Shown one piece after another: positions 17,309-26,650 of a stretch of DNA of 46,234 bases; within the stretch, counting starts at the first letter, position 1, and each line of letters begins with the position of its first letter. The DNA lies in the NCBI GenBank assembly GCA_945861445.1, contig CAMAVF010000007.1, positions 1 through 46,234 of the forward strand, in the 5' to 3' direction. The DNA is from Planctomicrobium piriforme (GTDB lineage: Bacteria > Planctomycetota > Planctomycetia > Planctomycetales > Planctomycetaceae). A program made the translations under genes and the position numbers. The notes below the pieces were generated by a model, which made no database searches, had not been told where the DNA came from, and saw only the letters and a list, made by a program, of their open reading frames with translations.

Positions 17309-18166
17309 TTATTTTCCCGGATAGTCATAAAAACCCGCACCGGTCTTGCGTCCCAGCTTGCCCGCATCGACCAGGCGCGCCAACAGCGGACAAGGGCGAA
17401 ATTTGGGATCCCCCAAGTCACGCTGCAATACCTTAAGGATCGACAGGCAGACGTCGATGCCGATCAGGTCGGCCAACTCCAGCGGCCCCATGGGATGATT
17501 GCAGCCTTGCTTCATCAAGGCATCGATCGTATGCACATCAGCGACCCCTTCCTGCAACGTAAAGGCCGCTTCGTTGATCAGTGGCATCAAGACACGATTG
17601 ACTACGAACCCAGGACTGTCCTGCACGGGCAGCGGCTGCTTTCCCATTTGAGTTGCCAGGTCACTCGTGATGGAAAGCGTGGCGTCGGACGTCTGCAGCC
17701 CGCGCACGATTTCGACCGGCGACATGATCGGCACCGGATTAAAAAAGTGCATCCCCACAACTTGCGTCGGTCGTGATGTCGCCGCCGCAATCCGCGTGAT
17801 GGAGATACTGGAAGTGTTGCTCGCGAGGACGACTCCCGGCTGACACAGGCGGTCGAGTTGCTGGAAAATATCGAGCTTGACGGCTTCCTGTTCGCTGGCC
17901 GCTTCAATGACGAATTCGGCCGGATCGGCTGCGATCAGGTCGCCGGCCCAGGAGATCCTTTGGACAATTTCATCAGCGGATGTGGCCACCAGCTTGCCGC
18001 GCAGGATCGCTTTGCTGACGGACGTGAAGATCTGTTCCCGGGCCTTGTCGCGTGCCGCTTCGACGGGGTCGATCACGATGACCGACAAACCCTTGGCAGC
18101 CGCACACTCCGCGATGCCGCGGCCCATCGTGCCGGCGCCGATGACCGCCAGTGTGTTGATCGTCAT
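17309..18166 (-). CDS. 3-hydroxyacyl-CoA dehydrogenase (3-hydroxybutyryl-CoA dehydrogenase type)
   Basis: 285 residues from the ATG at 18166, chosen because the NAD-binding motif [15 protein letters not shown] begins eight residues in; an upstream ATG at 18211 adds only 15 unrelated residues. It oxidises 3-hydroxyacyl-CoA with NAD(P) in beta-oxidation or butanoate metabolism. Key segments are NTSSIS (substrate and catalytic Ser/Asn), [19 protein letters not shown] (catalytic His and Glu), [18 protein letters not shown] and [18 protein letters not shown]. The ending [11 protein letters not shown] is standard. The length fits the single-domain Hbd/PaaH form. An acetyl-CoA acetyltransferase, the next enzyme of the pathway, is encoded far away at 35357-36541. 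Confidence 0.94.
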   Translation of the reverse strand: MTINTLAVIGAGTMGRGIAECAAAKGLSVIVIDPVEAARDKAREQIFTSVSKAILRGKLVATSADEIVQRISWAGDLIAADPAEFVIEAASEQEAVKLDIFQQLDRLCQPGVVLASNTSSISITRIAAATSRPTQVVGMHFFNPVPIMSPVEIVRGLQTSDATLSITSDLATQMGKQPLPVQDSPGFVVNRVLMPLINEAAFTLQEGVADVHTIDALMKQGCNHPMGPLELADLIGIDVCLSILKVLQRDLGDPKFRPCPLLARLVDAGKLGRKTGAGFYDYPGK

Positions 18167-18263
18167 GGTGTTGTCGCTCGGCCGTGTTCCAAGTCTGAGG
18201 AGTCGATGCACGAATTCAATCGGGAATTCTAATCGCGACCCACCCTGCGCGGTAAGGGCAGAC

Positions 18264-18320
18264 CGGCTTGTAGGACGGCCTTCCCAGGCCGTCGAGCGGG
18301 CTGGGAAGCTCGCACTACGG
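18264..18320. repeat. REP-like hairpin pair (family B)
   Basis: GACGGCC-TTCCCA-GGCCGTC forms a perfect 7-bp hairpin at 18274-18293. CGAGC-N10-GCTCG follows at 18293-18312. The region lies between the divergent dehydrogenase (-) and hydrolase (+) genes. The GGAAGGCCGTCC-type core resembles REP-like elements, but only one copy is seen in the window. Confidence 0.6.
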
Positions 18321-18387
18321 TACTGATTGATGTGTCGATCCTTAACATGTTAACATGCCGATTTTGAGGTCACTTCCGGAGCCACCC

Positions 18388-19701
18388 ATGCGAGCGTCCT
18401 TGATCCTGCTGTTGTCCCTGTTGAGTGGCACGATCTACGCCCAGGAGACGGGCTATCAGAAAGAAGTGACCGTCCGGCAGGTGACGCGGTTCGATTGGAT
18501 CTTTGCCGTGTCGAACCAAAGCCGCTCAGAAGCGCCCGCCGAGTGGCTCGACGGCTATGACTCGACTCAGCAGCGCTACGAGTGCTATCTCCCGCCAGCG
18601 TCTAAAACGGTTCGCAAGCCGGGGGCGAAATCGCAAGCGAAATCCAAGCAGGGCTCTGTGGCAGCGAGCGACGGCCAGCCATTGATTCTCTTCATTTCTG
18701 CGGGCGACCAACCCGCCGGCTGGGGGCAGTTGCAGAGCCTCTGCGAGCAACAAGGAATCGTGTTTGCCAGCCCATACGACGCAGGCAACAACACGCCGAT
18801 GCCGAAACGCGTCCGGATTGTGTTGGATGTGCTGGACGACCTCCGGCAGCGGCAGGCGATCGATCCCGATCGAACGTATCTGGCCGGATTTTCGGGTGGC
18901 GGCCGGACCGCATGTGGTATTGGCTTTGCCCTGCCGGAATTGTTCGGCGGCGTGATTCCTGTCTGTGCGGGGGGCGACCTGCGGGATGAAAGCTGGCTGC
19001 GCCACCGCGTGATGGATCGGCTGAGCGTCGCCATGATCACCGGGACTGAGGACTTCAATCTCAGCGAAGTGTCCCGATTTCGCGGCCCCATGTTAAGCGA
19101 GATGGGGGTTCGAAGTCAGGTCACGGTGGTCAGTAAGATGGGACACGGAATCCCCGATTCCAAGACATTCGCCAAGGTGTATGAGTGGCTCGAGTCTGGA
19201 GTGGCCGATCGTCGTAAGCTGGCCGTGTCTCGGCCTGCCACGCGCATTGCCGGGAATGCAGCTCCCACGCGTGAAGAGTGGGCCAAATTGCTCCTGGCCG
19301 AAGGGCAATCGCAGCTCCAGAAGCCGCACACTCAGTATGCGGGATTGATGCTGATTCAGGGGACAATGCAACGCTGGCCCGATCTTCCCGAAGCCGAGGA
19401 AGCCAAGAAAACGCTGCTGGAATATGAAGGGAAGACCGAACATCCGTGGGAAGCCGACGATATCGCCGAGCAACGCAAATTCCTGATTGCGCGGGCCCGG
19501 GCACTCAGCGACTATGCCACCGGTGACCTGCCCGATCAATACGCAAAGCAACGGGGAGCCATGCTGGAAGCGGCAATCAATCTGTGGACGATGATCGTCG
19601 AGGACGCTCAAGATGCCAAGGCAGTCGCTGACGGGAAGAAACGCGTGCCAGAACTGAAGAAGCGGCTGGAAAAGGAAGGCGATTCAGCGAAATCAGAATA
19701 G
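18388..19701 (+). CDS. Exported alpha/beta-hydrolase-fold protein
   Basis: 437 residues from the ATG at 18388, the start that places the signal peptide (MRASLILLLSLLSGTIYAQ) first; an in-frame ATG at 18355 is also possible. The central part has an alpha/beta-hydrolase layout: strand segments LILFISAGDQ and GIVFASPYD, the nucleophile elbow LAGFSGGGRTACGI (Ser in G-F-S-G-G-G), ITGTEDFN (possible acid) and KMGHGIPDS (possible catalytic His). This resembles esterase/PHB-depolymerase-like proteins. An insert rich in Lys, Ser and Ala (about 75-100) and a C-terminal helical extension of about 150 residues with charged repeats are not part of the hydrolase core. The substrate is unknown. Confidence 0.78.
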   Translation: MRASLILLLSLLSGTIYAQETGYQKEVTVRQVTRFDWIFAVSNQSRSEAPAEWLDGYDSTQQRYECYLPPASKTVRKPGAKSQAKSKQGSVAASDGQPLILFISAGDQPAGWGQLQSLCEQQGIVFASPYDAGNNTPMPKRVRIVLDVLDDLRQRQAIDPDRTYLAGFSGGGRTACGIGFALPELFGGVIPVCAGGDLRDESWLRHRVMDRLSVAMITGTEDFNLSEVSRFRGPMLSEMGVRSQVTVVSKMGHGIPDSKTFAKVYEWLESGVADRRKLAVSRPATRIAGNAAPTREEWAKLLLAEGQSQLQKPHTQYAGLMLIQGTMQRWPDLPEAEEAKKTLLEYEGKTEHPWEADDIAEQRKFLIARARALSDYATGDLPDQYAKQRGAMLEAAINLWTMIVEDAQDAKAVADGKKRVPELKKRLEKEGDSAKSE

Positions 19702-19807
19702 CGCAGAGCGTTTTCACCTAACGATTTCTTCAGATGCAAAAAACGCAAAAATTTCTCCCCTCGCCTGATGCCGAAAGTTCCTCACCGCGTTGCCTGAAAG
19801 TGTGTCG

Positions 19808-21148
19808 CTAGACCACTTCAAACCCGGCACGTTGTTCACGGCGCAGGTGCGGGTTGGCGGCAGCGGCTCCCTCGCCCACGAACTGTTCGGCGACGGGATC
19901 CCAGTTGAGCTTGCTGCCCACGCGCATGGAGATATTGCCCAAGTGACACAGGCTGGCCGACCGATGCTGGTTTACCACGCCCGAGAGTGGCGTTTCGCGT
20001 GAACGGGTGCAGTCGTAGAAGTTGCCCATGTGGTTCTTGATCGCGTCGATCTTGCCCATGCGTTCGGGACGGGCCAGGTTGTCGTGGGCGTAGACCTTCC
20101 AGTCTTCACGACGAAGCGGCTTGCGGGCGAGGTCATCGACCGGGGTGCCGGCAATCGTGCCGCGATTGACGAAGATCCGCCCGGATTCGCCTTCGAACAT
20201 GATGCCGTTGCGATTGTGTTCGCCGCGCGGTGAGTCCAGGACCTCCAGCTCCACGCCGTTCGCATAGCGATAGCGCACGTGATAATCCAACGCGACATTA
20301 TAGCCGTTGGTGACGGCGGGATACTTGGCCGTGCCGTTGATCTCGACCGGCCCGCTGTTCTGGGCTCCGATGCCCCACTGGGCGATGTCCAGATGATGGG
20401 CTCCGGTGTCGGTCATTTCACCGCCGCTGTATTCGTACCACCAGCGGAACGTGTAGTGCGAGCGTTCCGGGATGTAGGGGACATCGGGAGTCTGTCCCTG
20501 CCAGAGGTTCCAGTTGAAATGCCGCGGTGCCGCTTGCGGGACGAACGGACCGCCAGTCGTGTTCTTACCCATCAGCACGGTCACCTTCGTCAACTTACCG
20601 ATGCGACCGGCATGAACCATTTCGACCGCCAAGCGGAACCGAGCGTCGTTGCGTTGCCACGATCCCACCTGCACGACCCGTTTGGTGTCGCTGACGACCT
20701 GGCACAGGACTTTGCCCTCATCTATGGTCAACGTAAGCGGCTTTTCGCAGTACACGTCCTTACCGGCACGGCAGGCGTCGATGACCATTTTCGAATGCCA
20801 GTGGTCGGGAGTGCCAATCAGCACGACGTCGATGTTCTTGCGTTGCAACAAATCGCGATAGTCCTCGAAGATTTCAGCCGTGCTGCCAAAGCTGGCCCGG
20901 GCCTGTTCGCGCACGTGCCGATCGACATCACAAATCGCCACGACATCGCCATATGGCAACGCCTCGCGGGCGATGACCGAACCCTGATAGCGCATCCCAA
21001 TGCAACCAATCCGCCAACGTTCGTTCGGCGACTTGGGAGTGGCGGCCTCCTGAGCATGGGTGAGATGTAAAAACGGACTGGCCAGAAGTGATGCCGAAGC
21101 CAACCCGGACGAGGTCAGGAACTCACGTCGATTCAGCGAGTGCGGCAT
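19808..21148 (-). CDS. Gfo/Idh/MocA family oxidoreductase, Tat-exported
   Basis: 446 residues. The N-terminus NRREFLTSSGLASASLLASP is a twin-arginine signal, as in many planctomycete members. The Rossmann domain shows WRIGCIGMRYQGSVIA (a G-x-G-x-x-G-like turn), VAICDVD, and the family hallmark DVYCEKPLTLTIDEG with the Lys of E-K-P. The C-terminal alpha/beta domain contains SGGEMTDTGAHHLDIAQWG, whose D-x-x-x-H-x-x-D pattern supplies catalytic residues. The ending (NQHRSASLCHLGNISMRVGS, LNWDP) is typical of the planctomycete group acting on sugars or inositol-like compounds. The exact substrate cannot be assigned. Confidence 0.93.
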   Translation of the reverse strand: MPHSLNRREFLTSSGLASASLLASPFLHLTHAQEAATPKSPNERWRIGCIGMRYQGSVIAREALPYGDVVAICDVDRHVREQARASFGSTAEIFEDYRDLLQRKNIDVVLIGTPDHWHSKMVIDACRAGKDVYCEKPLTLTIDEGKVLCQVVSDTKRVVQVGSWQRNDARFRLAVEMVHAGRIGKLTKVTVLMGKNTTGGPFVPQAAPRHFNWNLWQGQTPDVPYIPERSHYTFRWWYEYSGGEMTDTGAHHLDIAQWGIGAQNSGPVEINGTAKYPAVTNGYNVALDYHVRYRYANGVELEVLDSPRGEHNRNGIMFEGESGRIFVNRGTIAGTPVDDLARKPLRREDWKVYAHDNLARPERMGKIDAIKNHMGNFYDCTRSRETPLSGVVNQHRSASLCHLGNISMRVGSKLNWDPVAEQFVGEGAAAANPHLRREQRAGFEVV

Positions 21149-21263
21149 GGTGAACTTTCATAGGAAACTTCGGGAACCACGAATTACTCGAATGACACGA
21201 ATAGGGAATAGGGATTTCCGAAACTTGGCCCTTGAGGGCTACACCGTGGAGGATTTTTGGCCC

Positions 21264-21352
21264 CATGGGAGGGTGAGGCTCCTGCCGAACCGCGTGGTCT
21301 TGCGACACCCGATAGTCAACCGCGGCTCGGCGGGAGCCTCGCCCTCCCATCG
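21264..21352. repeat. Family E element, paired copy 1
   Basis: Arm 21265-21294 (GGGAGGGTGAGGCTCCTGCC then GAACCGCG) and arm 21321-21350 are inverted copies that differ at three positions, all transitions. Single copies of the same arm occur at 36607-36647 and 44177-44216. The gap 21149-21488 also contains a CACGAATTACTCGAATGACA stretch (21178-21200), a common short repeat type. No gene is seen in this gap. Confidence 0.85.
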
Positions 21353-21488
21353 ACTTGAATCACGAATTCGCCACCATACACTGACAATCGCCTGGCCAAA
21401 ATCCTTCACGACGTTGCCTTGAGGGGATGATCTGACCTTGATGACTCGTGGTTACTCTTCATGTCCTTCGTGTGCTTCTGTTCAAAAA

Positions 21489-22589
21489 TCATTTAACAAG
21501 CTGCTGTTCTTGCTTCAGTCGCAATTGGCCGCAGGCGGCGTCGATGTCTGCCCCCTTGCGTTTGCGAATCGTGGCGGGAATTCCGCCCGCTTCCAGAATC
21601 GCTATGAATTCGCGCTTGCGGCGTTCATTCGGTTCAACGAACGGCAATGTTTCGACATGATTCATGGGAATCACATTGACGTGGGCCGCCCGGTGCTTCA
21701 GCAGTTGAACCAGTTGATGCGCGTGCTCGGGAGCATCGTTCAAGTTGCCCAGCAGGACGTACTCGTATGTCACGCGGCGACCGGTTTCTTGAAAATAGTC
21801 ATCCGTTGACTGCAGCAACGCTTCGATCCCGATCTTATTGTTCACCGGCACCAGTTGCGTCCGCAGCTCATCATTCGGAGCGTGCAACGAAACGGCAAGG
21901 TTGTACTGCCTGCCAATCTTGGCCAGTTCGCGAATCTTGTCCGGGAGGCCGACGGTGGAGATAGTAATTCGCCGGGCACCGATTCCCATCCCGCCGTTCT
22001 GATTGAGATGATCCAGAGCCGCCGTCAGATTCTTCAGGTTCGCCAGCGGTTCGCCGATCCCCATGACCACGATATTCGTGATGCGTTCGGCCCACGGCAG
22101 CAAGCGATCCAGCCGCAAGACTTGCTCCAGGATTTCGCCGCCGGTCAGATTGCGTTTGACCCCCAGCAGGCCGCTCGCGCAGAACACGCAACCCATCGCG
22201 CAGCCAACCTGGGTACTGATGCAGATCGTGCGCCGGTCGTCTTCGCGCATCAGGACACATTCCACGAAGTGTCCGTCAAACATCTCCAACAGCAGTTTTT
22301 CGGTCCCGTCGGTGGATTTCTGGTGCGACACAATCGTCGAGGTGAAGAGGGCGAAGTTGGCCGTCAGTTGGGCTCGCAGCTTGGCCGGCAGATCGGTCAT
22401 GACATCGAAGTCGTTGACCCGCTTGCCAAAAATCCAGCCCCGGATCTGATCGGCACGAAACGCAGGAGCCCCCTGCGACTTGCACCACTCAATCAAATCG
22501 TCACGCGTCAGATCTCCAAAACGCGGCAAAGCCAGTACCTGGGGCTGAGTAATCGGAGCAATCGGAAGTAAAGGTTGTTCAACAGTCAT
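21489..22589 (-). CDS. rlmN: 23S rRNA (adenine2503-C2)-methyltransferase RlmN
   Basis: 366 residues. A radical SAM enzyme that methylates A2503 of 23S rRNA, and A37 of some tRNAs, at C2. The 4Fe-4S cluster motif C-x3-C-x2-C is at C130, C134 and C137 (GCAMGCVFCASGLLG). The methyl-carrying Cys is C353 in AACGQL, and C123 matches the other conserved Cys. MGIGEPLAN (SAM-binding GEP), ISTVGLPDKIRELA and SLHAPND are all characteristic. The length is typical. It is divergent from the aminotransferase gene, with about 260 bases between starts. Confidence 0.96.
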   Translation of the reverse strand: MTVEQPLLPIAPITQPQVLALPRFGDLTRDDLIEWCKSQGAPAFRADQIRGWIFGKRVNDFDVMTDLPAKLRAQLTANFALFTSTIVSHQKSTDGTEKLLLEMFDGHFVECVLMREDDRRTICISTQVGCAMGCVFCASGLLGVKRNLTGGEILEQVLRLDRLLPWAERITNIVVMGIGEPLANLKNLTAALDHLNQNGGMGIGARRITISTVGLPDKIRELAKIGRQYNLAVSLHAPNDELRTQLVPVNNKIGIEALLQSTDDYFQETGRRVTYEYVLLGNLNDAPEHAHQLVQLLKHRAAHVNVIPMNHVETLPFVEPNERRKREFIAILEAGGIPATIRKRKGADIDAACGQLRLKQEQQLVK

Positions 22590-22850
22590 ATCACCCGCCG
22601 GCCTAAAATCGATCTGCCACGCATACCAGTCGACTATCCTACCAAACTCAGGGACACCCGGCGACGTAGTTCGGAATCAGGGCCGGGTGAGTCTGGTGTT
22701 CACTTGACGATGTCCCCGCATTTTCCAGAATAGAGCCCTGTTTCCAAGTTCTGGCCGACTGAGACGCCCTCGAACAGCGATCTGGTGCGAACCTCGGCCG
22801 TGGCCAGTGAGTCCATTGAACAAACCTCTTACCGCCCGATAACGAACATC

Positions 22851-24041
22851 ATGCGCCTGTCTCCTGCCGTCCAGACCCTGAAGCCCTCTGCCACCATTGC
22901 CGCCGCCGCCAAGGCCAAGGCACTCAAAACGCAGGGAATCGACGTATATGATTTCACGCTGGGCGAGCCTGACTTCAACACGCCGGAACACATTCAGCAG
23001 GCGGCCATCGCAGCCATGAAAGCCGGGCACACGCACTACACGCCATCGGGCGGACTGCCCGAGTTGAAAAAGGCCATCTGCAAGGCCTACGTGCGTGATT
23101 ATGGAATCGAATACAAGCCCGAGCAAGTCGTCGTGTCAAACGGCGCCAAGCACGCTATTCACAATGTGCTGACTGCCCTGTGCGGACCGGGGGACGAAGT
23201 CATCATCCCCAGCCCCTACTGGGTCAGCTACAGCGCCCTGGTTGAGCTGACCGGGGCCACGCCGGTGATTGTGCCGACCACCGAAGCCAGCGGATTTGTT
23301 CTACAACCAGAACAGTTCTCGGCCGCGATCACTCCGAAAACCCGGTTGTTGATGCTCAACAACCCCTGCAATCCCACAGGCACAACGTATCCGGTCGAGA
23401 TTCTCGTCGCCTTGGGCCAGATCGCCATCGAACGCGACATTCTGGTGATGTCGGACGAGATCTACGAGAAGCTGATCTACGGCGACGCCCAGTTCCGTTG
23501 TTTTGCAACGCTCGACCCGCGACTGGTCGAACGGACGATTGTCGTCAGCGGTGTCAGCAAGGCCTACGCAATGACCGGCTGGCGAATTGGCTGGACGCTG
23601 GCCCCGGTGGCCCTGTCCAAAGCCATCGACAACCTGCAGAGCCAGGAAACATCCAACCCGTGCAGCATCAGCCAGTATGCGGCGATCGCTGGTTTGGAAG
23701 GCCCGCAAGAGGGCATCGAAACGATGCGTCTGGAGTTCGCCAAACGCCGCGAATACGTTCTGCAACGCCTGCGAGCCCTGCCGAAGGTGACGTTCGCAGA
23801 ACCGGGCGGAGCGTTCTATGCGTTCTTCAACGTCGCAGCCTATTTCAATCGACCGTTACCCGGCGGCAAAACGGTCAAAGACGCCAGCGAATTCTGCACG
23901 GCACTCTTGGAAGAGGCCCACGTGGCACTCGTCACCGGAGACGCCTTCGAAGCCCCCGGCTACGTCCGACTCTCATTCGCCACCAGCCTGGAGAATTTGC
24001 AGGCGGGGTTTGACAGGATTCAGAAATTCCTGCTGGGTTAG
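22851..24041 (+). CDS. Pyridoxal-phosphate aminotransferase, aspartate aminotransferase-like (class I)
   Basis: 396 residues from the ATG at 22851, where family similarity begins (MRLSPAVQTLKPSATIAAAA); 22 upstream in-frame residues from 22785 look like leader. It transfers an amino group between an amino acid, probably aspartate, and a 2-oxo acid using PLP. K237 in SGVSKAYAMTGWRIG should form the Schiff base. NNPCNPTG (170-177) supplies the PLP-ring Asn, SDEIYEKLIYG the Asp and Tyr, and YVRLSFATS the substrate-carboxylate Arg. The fold type I, subgroup I-gamma/Ib-like pattern (YTPSGGLPELKKAI) fits thermophile-type AspAT. Substrate range is inferred. Confidence 0.93.
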   Translation: MRLSPAVQTLKPSATIAAAAKAKALKTQGIDVYDFTLGEPDFNTPEHIQQAAIAAMKAGHTHYTPSGGLPELKKAICKAYVRDYGIEYKPEQVVVSNGAKHAIHNVLTALCGPGDEVIIPSPYWVSYSALVELTGATPVIVPTTEASGFVLQPEQFSAAITPKTRLLMLNNPCNPTGTTYPVEILVALGQIAIERDILVMSDEIYEKLIYGDAQFRCFATLDPRLVERTIVVSGVSKAYAMTGWRIGWTLAPVALSKAIDNLQSQETSNPCSISQYAAIAGLEGPQEGIETMRLEFAKRREYVLQRLRALPKVTFAEPGGAFYAFFNVAAYFNRPLPGGKTVKDASEFCTALLEEAHVALVTGDAFEAPGYVRLSFATSLENLQAGFDRIQKFLLG

Positions 24042-24220
24042 GTTGAAAAAGGTGACTGGAACTTTGCCAACCACACGGGATTCGTCGTAATGACAGCGGT
24101 GTAGATACCAGCTTTGAGTTTCATCTGCGATCGCGGCGGGAACCTCGCACGACGTCACCGTTCGTGGTACTCTGACGGTTTGGATTTCCAGCGACCCCAG
24201 TGATTTAGATACTGAAGACC

Positions 24221-24967
24221 ATGCAACTGCTACCGGCAATCGATCTTCGCGGCGGACAATGTGTGCGCCTGCGGCAAGGTGATTACGCTCAAGAGACCGT
24301 ATTCGGAGCCGATCCCGCGGAGATGGCCCTGAAGTGGGTGCAACAAGGGGCCGAACGCCTGCATCTGGTCGACCTGGACGGGGCCAAAGCCGGACATCCG
24401 ATCAACATTGAGGCCATTCGCCGGATCGTGGCAGCGGCCGGGATCCCTTGCCAGCTCGGGGGCGGCATTCGGGACGCCGCGGCCATTCGACTGATGCTCG
24501 AAGAAGTCGGCATCGATCGCGTCATCGTCGGGACGCAGGCCCTCAAGCAACCCGAATGGTTCCGCCAGATGGTCCAGGATTTTCCGGGCCAGCTGTGCCT
24601 GGGCCTGGATGCACGTGACTCCTTCGTCGCCACCGAAGGCTGGCTGGATGTCTCGAAAGTGTCGGCGTTGGAACTGGCGAAGAAATACGCCGACCTGGAT
24701 CTGGCCGCGGTGATCTATACCAACATTGCCAACGACGGGATGATGCAGGGGGTCGACCGCGGCACGATCGATGACATGCTGCAGTTGGCCAACTTGGGAC
24801 TGCCGGTCATTGCATCTGGGGGAGTCACCACGCTGGCTGATGTCCGGACGCTGGCCAACGAAAGCCGCACGCAACCCAAGCTGATTGCCGCGATTATCGG
24901 TCGCGCTCTGTATGAAGGGACAATCCAGCTCCCGGAAGCCCTGCAGGTTGTTCGGGATGCCCGATAG
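24221..24967 (+). CDS. hisA: Phosphoribosylformimino-AICAR ribotide isomerase HisA
   Basis: 248 residues. It isomerises ProFAR to PRFAR, the fourth step of histidine synthesis. The TIM barrel has the catalytic pair D8 ([10 protein letters not shown]) and D130 (LGLDAR), with phosphate-binding loops QLGGGIRD (78-85) and VIASGGVTT. The motif usually YTDIxRDGMxxG reads [12 protein letters not shown], so the conserved first Asp is Asn here, while D in NDG is kept. The length is normal. No other his gene is present, so histidine genes appear scattered, as is common in planctomycetes. It lies 179 bases after the aminotransferase. Confidence 0.95.
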   Translation: MQLLPAIDLRGGQCVRLRQGDYAQETVFGADPAEMALKWVQQGAERLHLVDLDGAKAGHPINIEAIRRIVAAAGIPCQLGGGIRDAAAIRLMLEEVGIDRVIVGTQALKQPEWFRQMVQDFPGQLCLGLDARDSFVATEGWLDVSKVSALELAKKYADLDLAAVIYTNIANDGMMQGVDRGTIDDMLQLANLGLPVIASGGVTTLADVRTLANESRTQPKLIAAIIGRALYEGTIQLPEALQVVRDAR

Positions 24968-25095
24968 TCGTAGCAGAATTCGTCAGAATTCTGACGCGTA
25001 TCCCAGCGGTTGTGACGTTCAGGGACTTACAATGTCGGTCGGCAATCGGCGGAACTCTTAAGAGATTCCGCTACAAAGACCTTCACGGCGTTGCC

Positions 25096-26358
25096 TTAAT
25101 GAGTATCAACGTCGGCGTCTGCCAGTTCGATTTGAATCTTCACGATGGCGTCGCGCATGGAAAAGAATGCGTCAACGACCTGCGGATCGAAGTGCGTGCC
25201 CCGTTCCTCGGAGATGATTTGGAAACATTTCTCGCGGGGGAAAGGTCGCTTGTAGGGGCGTTTGCTACTCAATGCATCGAACACATCCGCGACGGCGGTG
25301 ATGCGGCCTTCCAGCGGGATGTCCTCGCCCGCCAGACCCAGCGGGTAACCGTTTCCGTCCCACCATTCGTGATGCGTCAACGCAATCCGCGCGGCCATTT
25401 GCAGGACGGGTGAACGCGGGATATCCAGGATCTGGGCCCCGATCTGGACATGCTTGCGCAGTTCGTCCCACTCATGTTGCGGCAATCGTTCAATCACCCG
25501 CTTGCCAATGCAGGTATGCTTCTGCATCCGTTCGAATTCATCCGGTTCGAGCTTGCCTGTCTTCAACAGAATCGAATCAGGGACGCCGATCTTGCCGATG
25601 TCGTGCAACTGAGCCGCCTGGCGAATGTAATTCACCTCGTCCGCATCCAGTCCCATCGCCTGGGCAATGATGCCGGCATAGCGGCCCACGCGCAACACAT
25701 GCTGGCCGGTGTCGTCATCACGGAATTCCGCGGCGCGGGCCAGGCAGTGGATAATGTCCTGCCGGGATGCCTCCAACTCGGCCGTTCGCATTCGGACGGC
25801 GTTCTCGAGGTTCTGAGCTTGATGGCGCAGGCTGTCGTGGAATTTTTTCAGGGTTAGCGCGTTTCGTACGCGAGGCGCCAGTTCGCTCGGGTCAATCGGC
25901 TTGCTCAGGAAGTCGGTCGCTCCCGATTCCAGTACGGCCAGCCGGGTTTCACGGTCGACCGCTGCCGTCAGGACCAGGACCGGCAAATGAGCGGTTTCGG
26001 GATTCGCCCGCAATTTCGCCAGAATCTCAATCCCCGTGACGAAGGGCATCATCACGTCCAGGATCACCAGGTCGGGAAGTTCGTGCGTGACCGAATAGAT
26101 CGCCTGCCGTGCATCGCTCAAGCCGATGCACCGAGCGTAGCCCAACTCGTGCAGATACCTGGTAATGACCTTAATGTTGATCGGTTCGTCGTCAATGATC
26201 AGGATTTTCGGCGAGCCGGTTTCACTCTCTGAAGAGTGCGACGAAACTGGTACGACGTCCCTGTTGGCCGCTGACGGCTTCTTGACGAGCGGCAAGTGTT
26301 GAGCCAGCTCGGTCAGGAATTGATTGAGATCAGCCTGCGGGAGATCGACACGAGACAT
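25096..26358 (-). CDS. Response regulator with HD-GYP domain (cyclic-di-GMP phosphodiesterase type)
   Basis: 420 residues from the ATG at 26358, preceded by AAGGTC about seven bases upstream; an in-frame ATG at 26406 is possible. Residues 52-170 are a CheY-like receiver: acidic pocket D56 and D57, phospho-acceptor D101 in VILDVMMPF, K153 in LSKPID. A short coiled linker (170-200) leads to the HD-GYP domain: DTGQH, H252-D253 in LHDIGKIG, and HHEWWDGNGYP (329-339). The full set of metal and GYP residues supports an active c-di-GMP hydrolase, though activity is inferred. The partner histidine kinase is not in the window. It is divergent from the molybdate operon. Confidence 0.94.
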   Translation of the reverse strand: MSRVDLPQADLNQFLTELAQHLPLVKKPSAANRDVVPVSSHSSESETGSPKILIIDDEPINIKVITRYLHELGYARCIGLSDARQAIYSVTHELPDLVILDVMMPFVTGIEILAKLRANPETAHLPVLVLTAAVDRETRLAVLESGATDFLSKPIDPSELAPRVRNALTLKKFHDSLRHQAQNLENAVRMRTAELEASRQDIIHCLARAAEFRDDDTGQHVLRVGRYAGIIAQAMGLDADEVNYIRQAAQLHDIGKIGVPDSILLKTGKLEPDEFERMQKHTCIGKRVIERLPQHEWDELRKHVQIGAQILDIPRSPVLQMAARIALTHHEWWDGNGYPLGLAGEDIPLEGRITAVADVFDALSSKRPYKRPFPREKCFQIISEERGTHFDPQVVDAFFSMRDAIVKIQIELADADVDTH

Positions 26359-26605
26359 ATTGATGACCTTGATCCAACCAGATTCCCAACGACTGCGACC
26401 CGTCACGTCGGCGAAAACAGAAATTGTCGCGGCAACGCGGGACTGTCCGTGAAAGCATTTGAAGCCTAGCTCAGGGTTGTCCGCGTGATGAGTTTTTGCG
26501 ACACGCTACTAGACCCCGGCCCGACGGAGGGACGGATCTGCAGAATGTGATCAGAAGTCTCAACCTGACGAGCTTGACGACGGCATCGACCACAGCACGG
26601 TCAAC

Positions 26606-26634
26606 TTGACGGTGCCATAAAGTGACCGCATAAT
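26606..26634 (+). promoter_or_regulatory. Probable sigma70-type promoter of the molybdate operon
   Basis: A -35 box TTGACG (26606-26611), a 17-base spacer and a -10 box CATAAT (26629-26634) give a good match to the sigma70 consensus. Transcription would start at about 26641, three bases before the ATG at 26644, predicting a nearly leaderless mRNA. A perfect small palindrome GTCAA-C-TTGAC (26600-26610) overlaps the -35 box. Confidence 0.6.
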
Positions 26635-26650
26635 GACACGATCATGTCAT
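26633..26650 (+). promoter_or_regulatory. Candidate operator overlapping the -10 box and start codon
   Basis: The inverted repeat ATGACA-N6-TGTCAT (half-sites 26633-26638 and 26645-26650) overlaps the end of the -10 box and the start codon of the regulator gene. Its place fits autorepression by the HTH protein encoded immediately downstream. There is no direct evidence for which protein binds. Confidence 0.45.

Noticed and set aside
26407-26605. Molybdenum-cofactor riboswitch or tRNA before the mod operon
   Set aside because: No conserved core or cloverleaf is visible, and the promoter lies too near the start codon for a long leader.
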